Assembly (NCBI GenBank): GCA_035552275.1
Contig: DASZLR010000091.1
Coordinates: 1 to 16,058 of the forward strand
Origin: DASVLX01 sp035552275
Lineage (GTDB): Bacteria > Actinomycetota > Actinomycetes > Mycobacteriales > Pseudonocardiaceae
Direction of reading: 5' to 3'
Length of the DNA: 16,058 nucleotides
In this document: positions 1 to 5,666 of the stretch, piece after piece
How the letters are laid out: the number at the start of each line of letters is the position of its first letter
Position numbering within the stretch: the stretch's first letter is position 1
Translations under genes and position numbers: made by a program
Notes under the pieces: model-generated
What the model was told of the DNA's origin: nothing
Databases searched by the model: none
What the model saw: the letters and a program-made list of their open reading frames with translations, nothing else

Positions 1-357
1 GTAAAACGACATCGCAACAAGTGGATCCCGACCGCCGAGGTACACGACGCGGTCGGGCAAGCCATCAACTACCTTGTCAGTCTCGATGAGAACCGCGAGC
101 GAATTCATGACGAGTTCGGAATCGAGACCCGGCGCGCGAGCGCGGCGGTTCTTATAGGACATCCAAAATGCCAACCGCAGATACCGGAAGCCGAGATCAG
201 CGAGGCGCTGCGAACGCTCAACACCCACCTGAGCCGAGTGGAGGTACTCACCTACAAGGAGCTTCTCGACAGTGCCGAGCGATCGCTGGCCGGCCCCGCC
301 CCAGACTCGGCAGCCCAAACGGCCACAACTCACAATCATGATCAACAGTGGAGCTGA
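1..357 (+). CDS. Shedu-like (DUF4263/SduA C-terminal) nuclease, C-terminal fragment
   Basis: This is an open frame from the first base to a TGA at 355-357, 118 residues, with its N-terminus outside the window. I recognise the pattern of the DUF4263/Shedu SduA C-terminal domain, a PD-(D/E)XK-type nuclease fold. It begins VKRH, which fits the tail of an E-x-K catalytic strand. It continues with DAVGQAINYL, where Gln is the conserved residue of the helix after the catalytic strands. Then come a VLIGHP strand, EALRTLNTHL and a VLTYKELL segment. Shedu proteins act in the cytoplasm as stand-alone anti-phage effectors. The last 40 or so residues look disordered. Base composition (about 61% GC) and codons such as AAA, ATA, GTA and CTT differ from the genes to the right, indicating transfer. 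The final codons lie inside the tRNA-Ala 3' end. The family call rests on pattern memory only; another DUF4263 protein of unknown role is the main alternative. Confidence 0.68.
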   Translation, partial: VKRHRNKWIPTAEVHDAVGQAINYLVSLDENRERIHDEFGIETRRASAAVLIGHPKCQPQIPEAEISEALRTLNTHLSRVEVLTYKELLDSAERSLAGPAPDSAAQTATTHNHDQQWS

Positions 358-399
358 GGGGAATCGAACCCCTGACCTACTCGATGCGAACGAGTCGCG
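349..399. other. Candidate integration (att) boundary in the tRNA-Ala 3' part
   Basis: The 3' half of the tRNA-Ala gene (T arm and anticodon arm) is the standard target of tyrosine recombinases. DNA on its 3' side has lower GC and carries a defence-type gene whose stop codon lies in the tRNA sequence, as expected at an element boundary. The partner copy of the repeat would lie left of the window, so the exact core cannot be set here. Confidence 0.45.
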
Positions 400-421
400 C
401 TACCAACTGCGCTACAGCCCC
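349..421 (-). tRNA. tRNA-Ala (anticodon CGC)
   Basis: Read on the minus strand, the 73 bases fold into a standard cloverleaf. The acceptor stem is GGGGCTG paired with CAGCTCC, with a G3-U70 wobble, the main alanine identity element. The D stem is GCGC/GCGC. The anticodon stem ACTCG/CGAGT encloses the loop TTCGCAT with anticodon CGC, which reads GCG. The variable loop is AGGTC, and the T stem AGGGG/CCCCT encloses TTCGATT. The discriminator base is A, and CCA is not encoded. It lies just downstream of sepX on the same strand. Its 3' end faces the low-GC DNA at the window start and overlaps the stop codon of the Shedu-like gene by 9 bases, the arrangement expected when an element has integrated into a tRNA 3' end. 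Confidence 0.96.
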
Positions 422-437
422 GCGAAGTGCGGACGTC

Positions 438-443
438 AGCATA
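438..443 (-). promoter_or_regulatory. Candidate -10 element for tRNA-Ala
   Basis: On the minus strand TATGCT, a TANNNT-type -10, ends 16 bases before the first base of the tRNA, a reasonable distance for a short tRNA leader. No convincing -35 is visible, and the upstream part would lie in the end of sepX. The tRNA may instead be co-transcribed with sepX. Confidence 0.3.
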
Positions 444-451
444 GCAGTCGG

Positions 452-1369
452 CTACTCCCCCACCGCGCGCCGGTAGGGCAGCTCACCCGGCTCGTCCAGC
501 TCATCGAAGAGCGGGTCCTCGTCGTCCGGGTCGACCACGGTCGTGCCCGGCACCGGCCGGGACCGCAGCACCGGACGTGACGGCAACGACGACGGCATCA
601 GGCTGGCTGCCGTCATACCGTCCTCGGCCATCGGCTCGACATAGTCGGCCAGATAGCCGGGCTCGGCCATCCCCTCGGTCCGGCGCACCGCGGCCAGTCG
701 CGCCTGGCGGCGCTGCCGCACCTCCTCCTCGATGCGCACCTGGCGTCGCAGGTAGGTGAGATAGCCCACCAGCGTGAGGTCGACGGCGACGTGCGCCCAC
801 CACAACATGGGCAGCACCAGCACGCCACCCACGGCGGTGGCCACGGCCAGCACCAGCATGCTGACCACGACCCGCTGCCGGGCGGCGTACTTCGCCCGTG
901 CGGTGATCGCCGCCGCCTCCGGATCGAAGCCGCCGCGACCCCGCCGGTACGGCCGGCCGACCGGCTCGTCCATATCGGACTCCGCGACGAAATCCTCGTT
1001 CTCGACGGCTTCGTCGTCCTCGTCAACGAACTCGTCCGCATCAGTGAATTCGTCCGCGTCAGTCAACTCGTCAGTGAACTGATCGTCATCGTCGAACTCA
1101 TCGTCGTCGGCATATTCGGTCGCCTCATCGACGTATTCGTCAACCTTGGCTGGGCCGTTCTTCTCGTCCCGTGCTGTGTCGGCATCTCCGGTGTCTGCCA
1201 TGGTGAACTCCTCCTCCACCCACATCCGCGCACCACCACTGCGGACAATCCGCGCGGCGAGGGTGGAATCCGCTGTCCGGGCCACCTCCTGGCGCCTACG
1301 GGCGACGATCGGGACGAGCACGAGCAGCCAGGCGCCGACCAGCGCCACGATGATTACCGAACTCGGCAC
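452..1369 (-). CDS. sepX: Divisome membrane protein SepX/GlpR
   Basis: This 305-residue protein starts at a GTG with a strong GGGGGAGGTG ribosome site 8 bases upstream. It has an N-terminal membrane helix (about 4-22), then a basic cluster ARRR and the motif TLAARIVRSGG, typical of actinobacterial SepX/GlpR. A very acidic linker follows (about 75-130, rich in D and E, with DADEF-type repeats). Two more hydrophobic segments lie at about 166-206, then a basic helix RIEEEVRQRR and a C-terminal cytoplasmic tail. SepX in Streptomyces acts at the division septum. In corynebacteria the same family, GlpR, is the membrane receptor of the gephyrin-like protein Glp, which binds FtsZ. The glp-like gene lies two genes upstream on the same strand, which supports that pairing here. 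The function of this protein is inferred from family and context. Confidence 0.85.
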   Translation of the reverse strand: MPSSVIIVALVGAWLLVLVPIVARRRQEVARTADSTLAARIVRSGGARMWVEEEFTMADTGDADTARDEKNGPAKVDEYVDEATEYADDDEFDDDDQFTDELTDADEFTDADEFVDEDDEAVENEDFVAESDMDEPVGRPYRRGRGGFDPEAAAITARAKYAARQRVVVSMLVLAVATAVGGVLVLPMLWWAHVAVDLTLVGYLTYLRRQVRIEEEVRQRRQARLAAVRRTEGMAEPGYLADYVEPMAEDGMTAASLMPSSLPSRPVLRSRPVPGTTVVDPDDEDPLFDELDEPGELPYRRAVGE

Positions 1370-1455
1370 GTCCCTGTCACCTCCCCCGCTCCACCGGCGG
1401 GCGCGCTTATCCCCGTGATCGCCACGTTAGTCACAACAGTCACAGATGTGTCGGA

Positions 1456-1480
1456 GCCACGCCGCGCCACGCCGCGCCGC
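1456..1480. repeat. Short tandem repeat between rimJ and sepX
   Basis: The ten-base unit GCCACGCCGC occurs twice in tandem (1456-1475), followed by a partial GCCGC. It lies in the 144-base gap between the end of rimJ and the start of sepX. On the minus strand this gap also holds two nearby copies of TGTGACT (1424-1443), nine bases apart, possibly part of a sepX promoter. No clear terminator hairpin is seen in the gap. Confidence 0.45.
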
Positions 1481-1513
1481 ATCAGCCCAGATGAAGGCCC
1501 GTCTACCGAAGAC

Positions 1514-2212
1514 TCAGATGAACCGGGCGCGCCCATCCGCGACGAGTTTGCGCACCAGTCCACCGGGCACGTCTTCGACGGTCAACGCGAGGCACAGGTG
1601 GTCACGCCACGCCCCGGCCACATCCAGATATCGCCGGAACATGCCTTCCTCGCGGAAACCGAGTTTGCCGAGAACCCGTCGGCTGGGCGCGTTCTCCGGC
1701 CGGACGGTGGCTTCCAGCCGGTGCAGGCCGGCCGCCGTGAAACAGTGGTCCACCACGAGCGCGACGGCCGCCGTCGCGACCCCGCCGCCGGTCGCCTGTC
1801 GCGCCACCCAGTAGCCGACCCACGCCGAGCACAGCGCGCCCCGCACGACGTTGCCGACCGTCACCTGACCGGCCAGTTGGCCGTTGACCGTGATGACGAA
1901 CGGCAGCGTCTGCCCATGCCGGGCCAGCGATCGCAGCGCCCACCACTGGGCGACCCAGGCGCCCGAACCGTTGCGGTCCGCCCACACGCCCGGCGCCGTC
2001 GGCTCCCACTGTTCCAAATGTGCCCGGTCACGCAGTCGAACCCGACTCCACGCTCCAGCGTCCGACAGTTTCGGCGGGCGCACCGTCACCGTGCCGGCGT
2101 TGACCGCGATCGGGCCGAGCTTGGCCGGCCACCCCGGATGGCGGCCCGCTACATCCTCGGACGGCCAACCTGCGCCGGCCGGACCGGCGGGAATGCCCAA
2201 CTCAGCAGGCAA
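1514..2212 (-). CDS. rimJ: GNAT N-acetyltransferase, RimJ/RimL type
   Basis: This 232-residue protein is of the GNAT family that transfers acetyl from acetyl-CoA to protein N-termini or other amines. GYWVARQATGGGVATAA (about 133-149) is motif A; QATGGG is the acetyl-CoA pyrophosphate-binding loop. ENAPSRRVLGKLGF (173-186) is the typical motif B of RimJ/RimL proteins. The start is a TTG 12 bases after the moeA-like stop codon, with a GGGGTGG ribosome site just before it. The first 30 or so residues are low-complexity and could be dispensable if translation begins later. The same gene sits between moeA1 and Rv0996 in M. tuberculosis. The substrate is unknown; whether it modifies ribosomal protein S5 like E. 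coli RimJ, or a division protein encoded next door, cannot be told from the sequence. Confidence 0.85.
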   Translation of the reverse strand: MPAELGIPAGPAGAGWPSEDVAGRHPGWPAKLGPIAVNAGTVTVRPPKLSDAGAWSRVRLRDRAHLEQWEPTAPGVWADRNGSGAWVAQWWALRSLARHGQTLPFVITVNGQLAGQVTVGNVVRGALCSAWVGYWVARQATGGGVATAAVALVVDHCFTAAGLHRLEATVRPENAPSRRVLGKLGFREEGMFRRYLDVAGAWRDHLCLALTVEDVPGGLVRKLVADGRARFI

Positions 2213-2224
2213 CGAGCCACCCCG

Positions 2225-3448
2225 CTATCCACGCTGCGCCAGAAATGCCACCGGAACATCATCCCCGACCGCGACTTCGGTGGTGTCCTGGTCTACCAGA
2301 ATCAAGCAGTTCGCCTCGGCCAGCGAGGCCAGCAGGTGCGAGCCGGAGGTGCCCAGCGGCTGGACCAGATACTCGCCGGTCGAGCTGTCTCGCAGCAACT
2401 GGCCACGGAGAAAGCCCTTGCGTCCCTTGGTGGAGCTGATCGGCGACAGCAACCGCGCCTCGATGGTGCGACGATGTGCGCTGCGCTTGCCCAGCGCCGT
2501 CCGCACCAGCGGTCGGATCAGCACCTCGAACACGACCAAGGCGCTCATCGGGTTGCTCGGCAGCAAGAACGTGGGCACCAGATCGGGCCCCAGCCGCCCG
2601 AAGCCCTGCACCGACCCGGGGTGCATGGCGACCCTTGTGGCATCGATGGTGCCCAGTTCGGACAGTGCGGAATGGACCTCAGCGCCCGCCGAGCCGCCGA
2701 CACCGCCGATGATCACGACCACTTCGGACAGTAGCAGCCGGCCCTCGACCACCTCGCGCAAACGTTTGGCATCACCGGAAACGATGCCCACCCTGGCCAC
2801 CTCGGCGCCCGCGTCCCGCGCCGCCGCCGACAGCGCGTACGAGTTGACGTCATAGACCTGACCGGGGCCCGGCGTGCGCTCCACATCGACCAACTCATCC
2901 CCGATGGAGATCACCGACACCCGAGGCCGCGGATGCACCAGCACCTTGTCCCGGCCCACCGCCGCCAGCAATCCGACCTGCGCCGCGCCGATCACCGAGC
3001 CCTTGCGCACCGCCATGTCACCAGGTTGAACGTCCTCGCCGGTCCGCCGGACGAAGGCCGCCGACGGCACCGGCTGGCTGACTATGACGTTCGCCTCACC
3101 GTCGTCGGTGTAGCCGACCGGGACCACGGCATCGGCCAGCGTCGGCAGCGGAGCCCCGGTCTCGACTCGGACCGCCTGACCGGGTTGCAGCCGACGCGGC
3201 TGCCGCGATCCGGCCGGAATCTCGCCGACCACCGGCAGCCGCACCGGCTCGGTCCCGGCCGACTGCACGTCGACGCTGCGCACCGCGTATCCGTCCACAG
3301 CGGCCTGGTCGAACCCCGGCAGGGCCCGTTCGGCCACGACTTCTTCGGCACACAGCAGGCCCTGGGCCTCGGAGATCGCCACCCGCACCGGGGCAGGCCG
3401 CACCGCCGCGGCGATCACCCTGGCCAACTGCTCGTCTACTGATCGCAT
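2225..3448 (-). CDS. glp: MoeA/gephyrin-like protein (Glp type)
   Basis: This 407-residue protein has the full MoeA layout: N-terminal domain with AAVDGYAVR (49-57), a molybdopterin-binding domain with VSVISIGDELVD (177-188) and VYDVNSYAL (198-206), and a C-terminal domain IV ending in VAVGDDVPVAF. Working MoeA inserts molybdate into adenylated molybdopterin. Several usual active-site motifs are altered: SGGVSxGxxD is replaced by IGGVGGSAGAEV (247-258), the two-lysine KPGK loop reads MHPGS (275-279), and PGNP reads PSNP (297-300). This matches the actinobacterial Glp branch, which binds FtsZ and the receptor GlpR. The sepX/glpR gene is two genes downstream on the same strand. The ATG start has GAGGA about 9 bases upstream. 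A catalytic molybdenum role is possible but looks less likely than a scaffold role. Confidence 0.85.
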   Translation of the reverse strand: MRSVDEQLARVIAAAVRPAPVRVAISEAQGLLCAEEVVAERALPGFDQAAVDGYAVRSVDVQSAGTEPVRLPVVGEIPAGSRQPRRLQPGQAVRVETGAPLPTLADAVVPVGYTDDGEANVIVSQPVPSAAFVRRTGEDVQPGDMAVRKGSVIGAAQVGLLAAVGRDKVLVHPRPRVSVISIGDELVDVERTPGPGQVYDVNSYALSAAARDAGAEVARVGIVSGDAKRLREVVEGRLLLSEVVVIIGGVGGSAGAEVHSALSELGTIDATRVAMHPGSVQGFGRLGPDLVPTFLLPSNPMSALVVFEVLIRPLVRTALGKRSAHRRTIEARLLSPISSTKGRKGFLRGQLLRDSSTGEYLVQPLGTSGSHLLASLAEANCLILVDQDTTEVAVGDDVPVAFLAQRG

Positions 3449-3499
3449 GTGGTCTGGTCCTCGCTGTGTGACGGTGCGCCCAGCGTGCCAGACGCACCG

Positions 3500-4390
3500 T
3501 CAAGAGTTGTCGAGTCGCTCGCGCAACCAATCGCGGAGCCCCGGACCGTAGTCCGGATGGTCCAATGCAAAGTCAACAGCGGCCCGCAGGAATCCGCCGG
3601 GATTGCCCACGTCGTGTCGCCCACCAGAATGTACGACGACGTGCACCGGATGGCCTTCCGAGATCAACAACGCGATCGCGTCGGTCAGCTGCAGCTCGCC
3701 GCCGGACCCGGGGGTGATCCGCTTCAACGCGTCGAACACGGCCCGGTCCAGCAGGTACCGGCCGGCCGCGGCGAACGTCGACGGGGCGTCCGCCGGCTCG
3801 GGCTTCTCCACCATCCCGTTGACCCGCTTGACGTCGGGATCCGCCGTGTCGGCGACGTCGAAAACGCCATAGGCGGAGATCTCGGCACGCGGGATGTCGA
3901 ACGCGCACAGCACGCTGCCGCCGAACTCGGCACGCACGTCGGCCATCCGCTTGAGCACTCCGGTCGGCAGTACCAGGTCGTCCGGCAGCAGCACGGCGAC
4001 CGCCTCGTCCTCGACCGTCAGATTGGGCTCGGCGCACCCGACGGCGTGGCCGAGACCCAGCGCCCGCTCCTGGATGGCGGTCTCCACGGCGATCAGCTCG
4101 CTGGCCCGCCGGACCTTCGCCGCCAAGCCGCCCTTACCGCGCTCCGCAAGCTCTTTCTCCAAACCGGGCTGCGGCTGGAAGTACTGTGCCACCGCCATTT
4201 TCTCCGGCGAGGTCACGATCACCAGCCGGCTCGCGCCGGCCTCCGCGGCCTCGGCGGCGACCAGCTCGATCCCGGGCGTGTCCACGATGGGCAGCAGTTC
4301 CTTGGGAACGGTTTTGGTGACGGGCAGAAACCGCGTGCCCAGGCCGGCGGCCGGCACGATGGCGGTGTGGATGGCGCTCGTGGGGCTCAT
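3500..4390 (-). CDS. galU: UTP--glucose-1-phosphate uridylyltransferase
   Basis: This 296-residue enzyme makes UDP-glucose from UTP and glucose-1-phosphate, feeding cell-wall glycans and trehalose. The nucleotide-binding motif AAGLGTRFLPVTKTVPKELL (14-33) is diagnostic, with K30 and the GLGTR loop. LPDDLVL (135-141) holds the metal-binding acidic residues and MVEKPEP (193-199) is the usual sugar-binding segment. Length fits the bacterial GalU family (about 300). I chose the ATG at 4390; an in-frame TTG at 4411 would add seven residues but overlaps the promoter region of the divergent gene. It is the first gene of the minus-strand galU-glp-rimJ-sepX run, with 51 bases to the next gene. With galT further right in the window, it supplies both UDP-glucose steps of the Leloir pathway. 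Confidence 0.96.
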   Translation of the reverse strand: MSPTSAIHTAIVPAAGLGTRFLPVTKTVPKELLPIVDTPGIELVAAEAAEAGASRLVIVTSPEKMAVAQYFQPQPGLEKELAERGKGGLAAKVRRASELIAVETAIQERALGLGHAVGCAEPNLTVEDEAVAVLLPDDLVLPTGVLKRMADVRAEFGGSVLCAFDIPRAEISAYGVFDVADTADPDVKRVNGMVEKPEPADAPSTFAAAGRYLLDRAVFDALKRITPGSGGELQLTDAIALLISEGHPVHVVVHSGGRHDVGNPGGFLRAAVDFALDHPDYGPGLRDWLRERLDNS

Positions 4391-4414
4391 GTGTTGTGAG
4401 CCTAGCCTCAACCG
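4391..4414. promoter_or_regulatory. Divergent galU / cyclo-ligase promoter region with overlapping -10 candidates
   Basis: Only 24 bases separate the ATG of galU from the GTG of the cyclo-ligase gene. The plus strand carries TAGCCT ending six bases before the GTG. The minus strand carries TAGGCT ending eight bases before the ATG. Both fit the actinobacterial TANNNT -10 pattern and overlap each other. Neither start has a good ribosome site, so leaderless transcripts in both directions are plausible. No clear -35 elements are visible. This is inference. Confidence 0.35.
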
Positions 4415-4996
4415 GTGGGCGTTCCCTGTGAAGATCGCGACTCGAAAACGGCCTGGCGATCGCGTTTACTGGCCGCCCGACAGGCCGGGCCAGCGTCATC
4501 ACGAGCCGCCGACGCCCGCGCGCTGACCGACGCCATTGCCACCGTGACCGGGAACACGGTGTGCGGGTATCTGCCGGTCGGCGTCGAGCCCGGTTCGGCC
4601 GCCATGCTGGACGCGCTGGTCGCGGCCGGCCGCCGGGTGCTGTTGCCGGTGGTGACCGGGGCGGCGCCACTGGACTGGGCCGAGTACACCGGCCCGGACG
4701 CGTTGCGGCCCGGCCCCCACGGTCTGCGCGAACCCGCTGGTCGCCGGCTCGGTCCGGCGGCCATCAGGGAGGCCGACACGGTGTTGGTGCCGGCGCTGGC
4801 GGTCGACCGGCGGGGGGTGCGGCTCGGTCGCGGCGGCGGCCACTACGACCGGTCGTTGCCGCTGACCGTCCCCGGCACGCCGCTGGTCGCGGTGATCCGC
4901 GACGACGAGTGGGTCCAGCTGTTGCCCGACGAGCCACACGACGTGCGGATGACCGCCGTGCTCACGCCCCGGCTGGGCCTGGTTGAGCTGTGCTGA
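4415..4996 (+). CDS. 5-formyltetrahydrofolate cyclo-ligase
   Basis: This 193-residue cytoplasmic enzyme converts 5-formyltetrahydrofolate to 5,10-methenyltetrahydrofolate using ATP, returning a storage form of folate to one-carbon metabolism. The motif GVRLGRGGGHYDR (134-146) is the family signature that binds ATP phosphates and folate. The N-terminal KTAWRSRLLAAR (11-22) carries the conserved basic residues, and GYLPVGVEPGS (51-61) is the usual substrate-side segment. The start is a GTG at 4415 with little room upstream, possibly leaderless. It corresponds in position to Rv0992c of M. tuberculosis, divergent from galU and upstream of the ruc-type gene. It ends 130 bases before ruc. Confidence 0.94.
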   Translation: MGVPCEDRDSKTAWRSRLLAARQAGPASSRAADARALTDAIATVTGNTVCGYLPVGVEPGSAAMLDALVAAGRRVLLPVVTGAAPLDWAEYTGPDALRPGPHGLREPAGRRLGPAAIREADTVLVPALAVDRRGVRLGRGGGHYDRSLPLTVPGTPLVAVIRDDEWVQLLPDEPHDVRMTAVLTPRLGLVELC

Positions 4997-5041
4997 TCCG
5001 GGTGCGCTGTGATCCCGGTGCGGGAGGTTTGCGCCGGCCGG

Positions 5042-5047
5042 CATAAT
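5042..5047 (+). promoter_or_regulatory. Candidate -10 element of ruc
   Basis: CATAAT, one mismatch from TATAAT, lies in the unusually AT-rich patch of the gap before ruc and about 16 bases ahead of the CIRCE element. Transcription would start near 5054, placing CIRCE in the early leader as is usual for HrcA control. No good -35 is seen at the standard spacing. Confidence 0.45.
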
Positions 5048-5062
5048 TAGCGCATCATTTCG

Positions 5063-5089
5063 TTAGCACTCCGTCAGCTTGAGTGCCAG
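5063..5089 (+). promoter_or_regulatory. CIRCE element (HrcA operator) upstream of ruc
   Basis: TTAGCACTC, nine bases, then GAGTGCCAG. The left arm and the nine-base spacer match the CIRCE consensus TTAGCACTC-N9-GAGTGCTAA exactly; the right arm differs only at two of its last three bases. CIRCE is bound by the heat-shock repressor HrcA. It lies 37 bases before the ruc start codon. In M. tuberculosis the equivalent gene Rv0991c is heat-inducible, so HrcA control of this gene is strongly suggested. Confidence 0.88.
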
Positions 5090-5126
5090 AACGAGGTTCG
5101 CGGGACAGCCGCGGATGGGAGCCATC

Positions 5127-5543
5127 GTGCCGACCTACCAGTACGCCTGCACTGCCTGCGGTCACCGGTTCGACGCCGTTCAGTCCTTCACGGACGACGC
5201 GCTCACCGAATGCCCGGAGTGCGCCGGCCGGCTGCGCAAGCTGTTCGGCGCGGTGGGCGTGGTGTTCAAGGGCAGCGGCTTCTACCGCACGGACAGTCGC
5301 GCGGGCAACGGCGACGGCCCGAACGAGGGCGCCAAGAAGGACGCCGCGCGGGCCGAGGGCGGCGGCAAGGACTCGGCCAAGAGCGGCGAGTCCAGCTCGT
5401 CCGGTTCAGCGGGCAAGGGCGACGCGTCCTCGTCAAGCTCGACGTCGTCGAAGTCTTCCGGCTCATCGACTTCGTCGTCCACATCGACGTCCTCGGGTTC
5501 GGCCGGCGGCTCTACCACATCTTCAGCGGCCGCAGCGCCCTGA
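5127..5543 (+). CDS. ruc: FmdB-type zinc-ribbon chaperone with disordered tail (Ruc-like)
   Basis: This 138-residue protein starts MPTYQYACTACGHRF, the classic FmdB/CxxC zinc-ribbon opening. C8, C11, C29 and C32 form the metal site, followed by RKLFGAVGVVFKGSGFYRTD (37-56), also family-typical. From about residue 60 the chain is a low-complexity, probably disordered tail: first charged (K, D, E, G), then almost pure S/T/G from about 88. I chose the GTG at 5127 because MPTYQYAC is the usual N-terminus and GGGAG lies five bases upstream; an in-frame ATG at 5079 would sit inside the CIRCE element. The M. tuberculosis counterpart Rv0991c (Ruc) is a redox-regulated chaperone that uses cysteine oxidation and cooperates with DnaK. 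The matching neighbours and the CIRCE element support orthology. Confidence 0.9.
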   Translation: MPTYQYACTACGHRFDAVQSFTDDALTECPECAGRLRKLFGAVGVVFKGSGFYRTDSRAGNGDGPNEGAKKDAARAEGGGKDSAKSGESSSSGSAGKGDASSSSSTSSKSSGSSTSSSTSTSSGSAGGSTTSSAAAAP

Positions 5544-5551
5544 CCGGCGAG

Positions 5552-5560
5552 TTATCCACA
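5552..5560 (+). promoter_or_regulatory. DnaA box, perfect TTATCCACA
   Basis: An exact copy of the strong DnaA-binding nonamer lies nine bases after the ruc stop codon, in the 123-base gap before the SAF-domain gene. A second box follows 29 bases later in the same orientation. Protein binding is inferred from the sequence only. Confidence 0.6.
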
Positions 5561-5580
5561 GTTAGCCGCGGAACCACCGG

Positions 5581-5589
5581 TTGTCCACA
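5581..5589 (+). promoter_or_regulatory. DnaA box, TTGTCCACA
   Basis: This is the form of the DnaA nonamer preferred in GC-rich actinobacterial origins. It has the same orientation as the box at 5552-5560. Two boxes in one short intergenic region away from any sign of oriC (no dnaA or dnaN nearby) suggest a regulatory or titration site. Confidence 0.6.
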
Positions 5590-5632
5590 GCCGGTGCCGC
5601 GACCCCGCCGAATCCGTTCGCATTCGCCTAGC

Positions 5633-5653
5633 GTTGATCACATCCCGATCAAC
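5633..5653. promoter_or_regulatory. Inverted repeat operator or hairpin before SAF-domain gene
   Basis: GTTGATC, seven bases, then GATCAAC: a perfect inverted repeat just upstream of the AGGAGG ribosome site (5656-5661). A possible -10, TAGCGT (5629-5634), overlaps its left arm, so a bound repressor would block transcription. As RNA it would form a small hairpin next to the ribosome site. The regulator is unknown. Confidence 0.4.
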
Positions 5654-5666
5654 CTAGGAGGATGCC

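Noticed and set aside
791..2734. Long open frame on the plus strand, antisense to sepX, rimJ and the moeA-like gene
   Set aside because: Its translation is rich in R, H, Q and P with no domain. The three minus-strand genes have clear family motifs, so this is a GC-driven shadow frame.
3290..3300. Third DnaA-like nonamer (CCGTCCACA)
   Set aside because: It differs from the consensus at two positions and lies inside the moeA-like coding region.
5079..5126. Longer N-terminus for ruc from the ATG at 5079
   Set aside because: It would begin inside the CIRCE element, has no ribosome site, and the family N-terminus MPTYQYAC starts at the GTG at 5127 with GGGAG in place.
5552..5589. Origin of replication
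   Set aside because: Only two DnaA boxes, no AT-rich unwinding region and no dnaA, dnaN or rpmH nearby; a regulatory or titration role is more likely.
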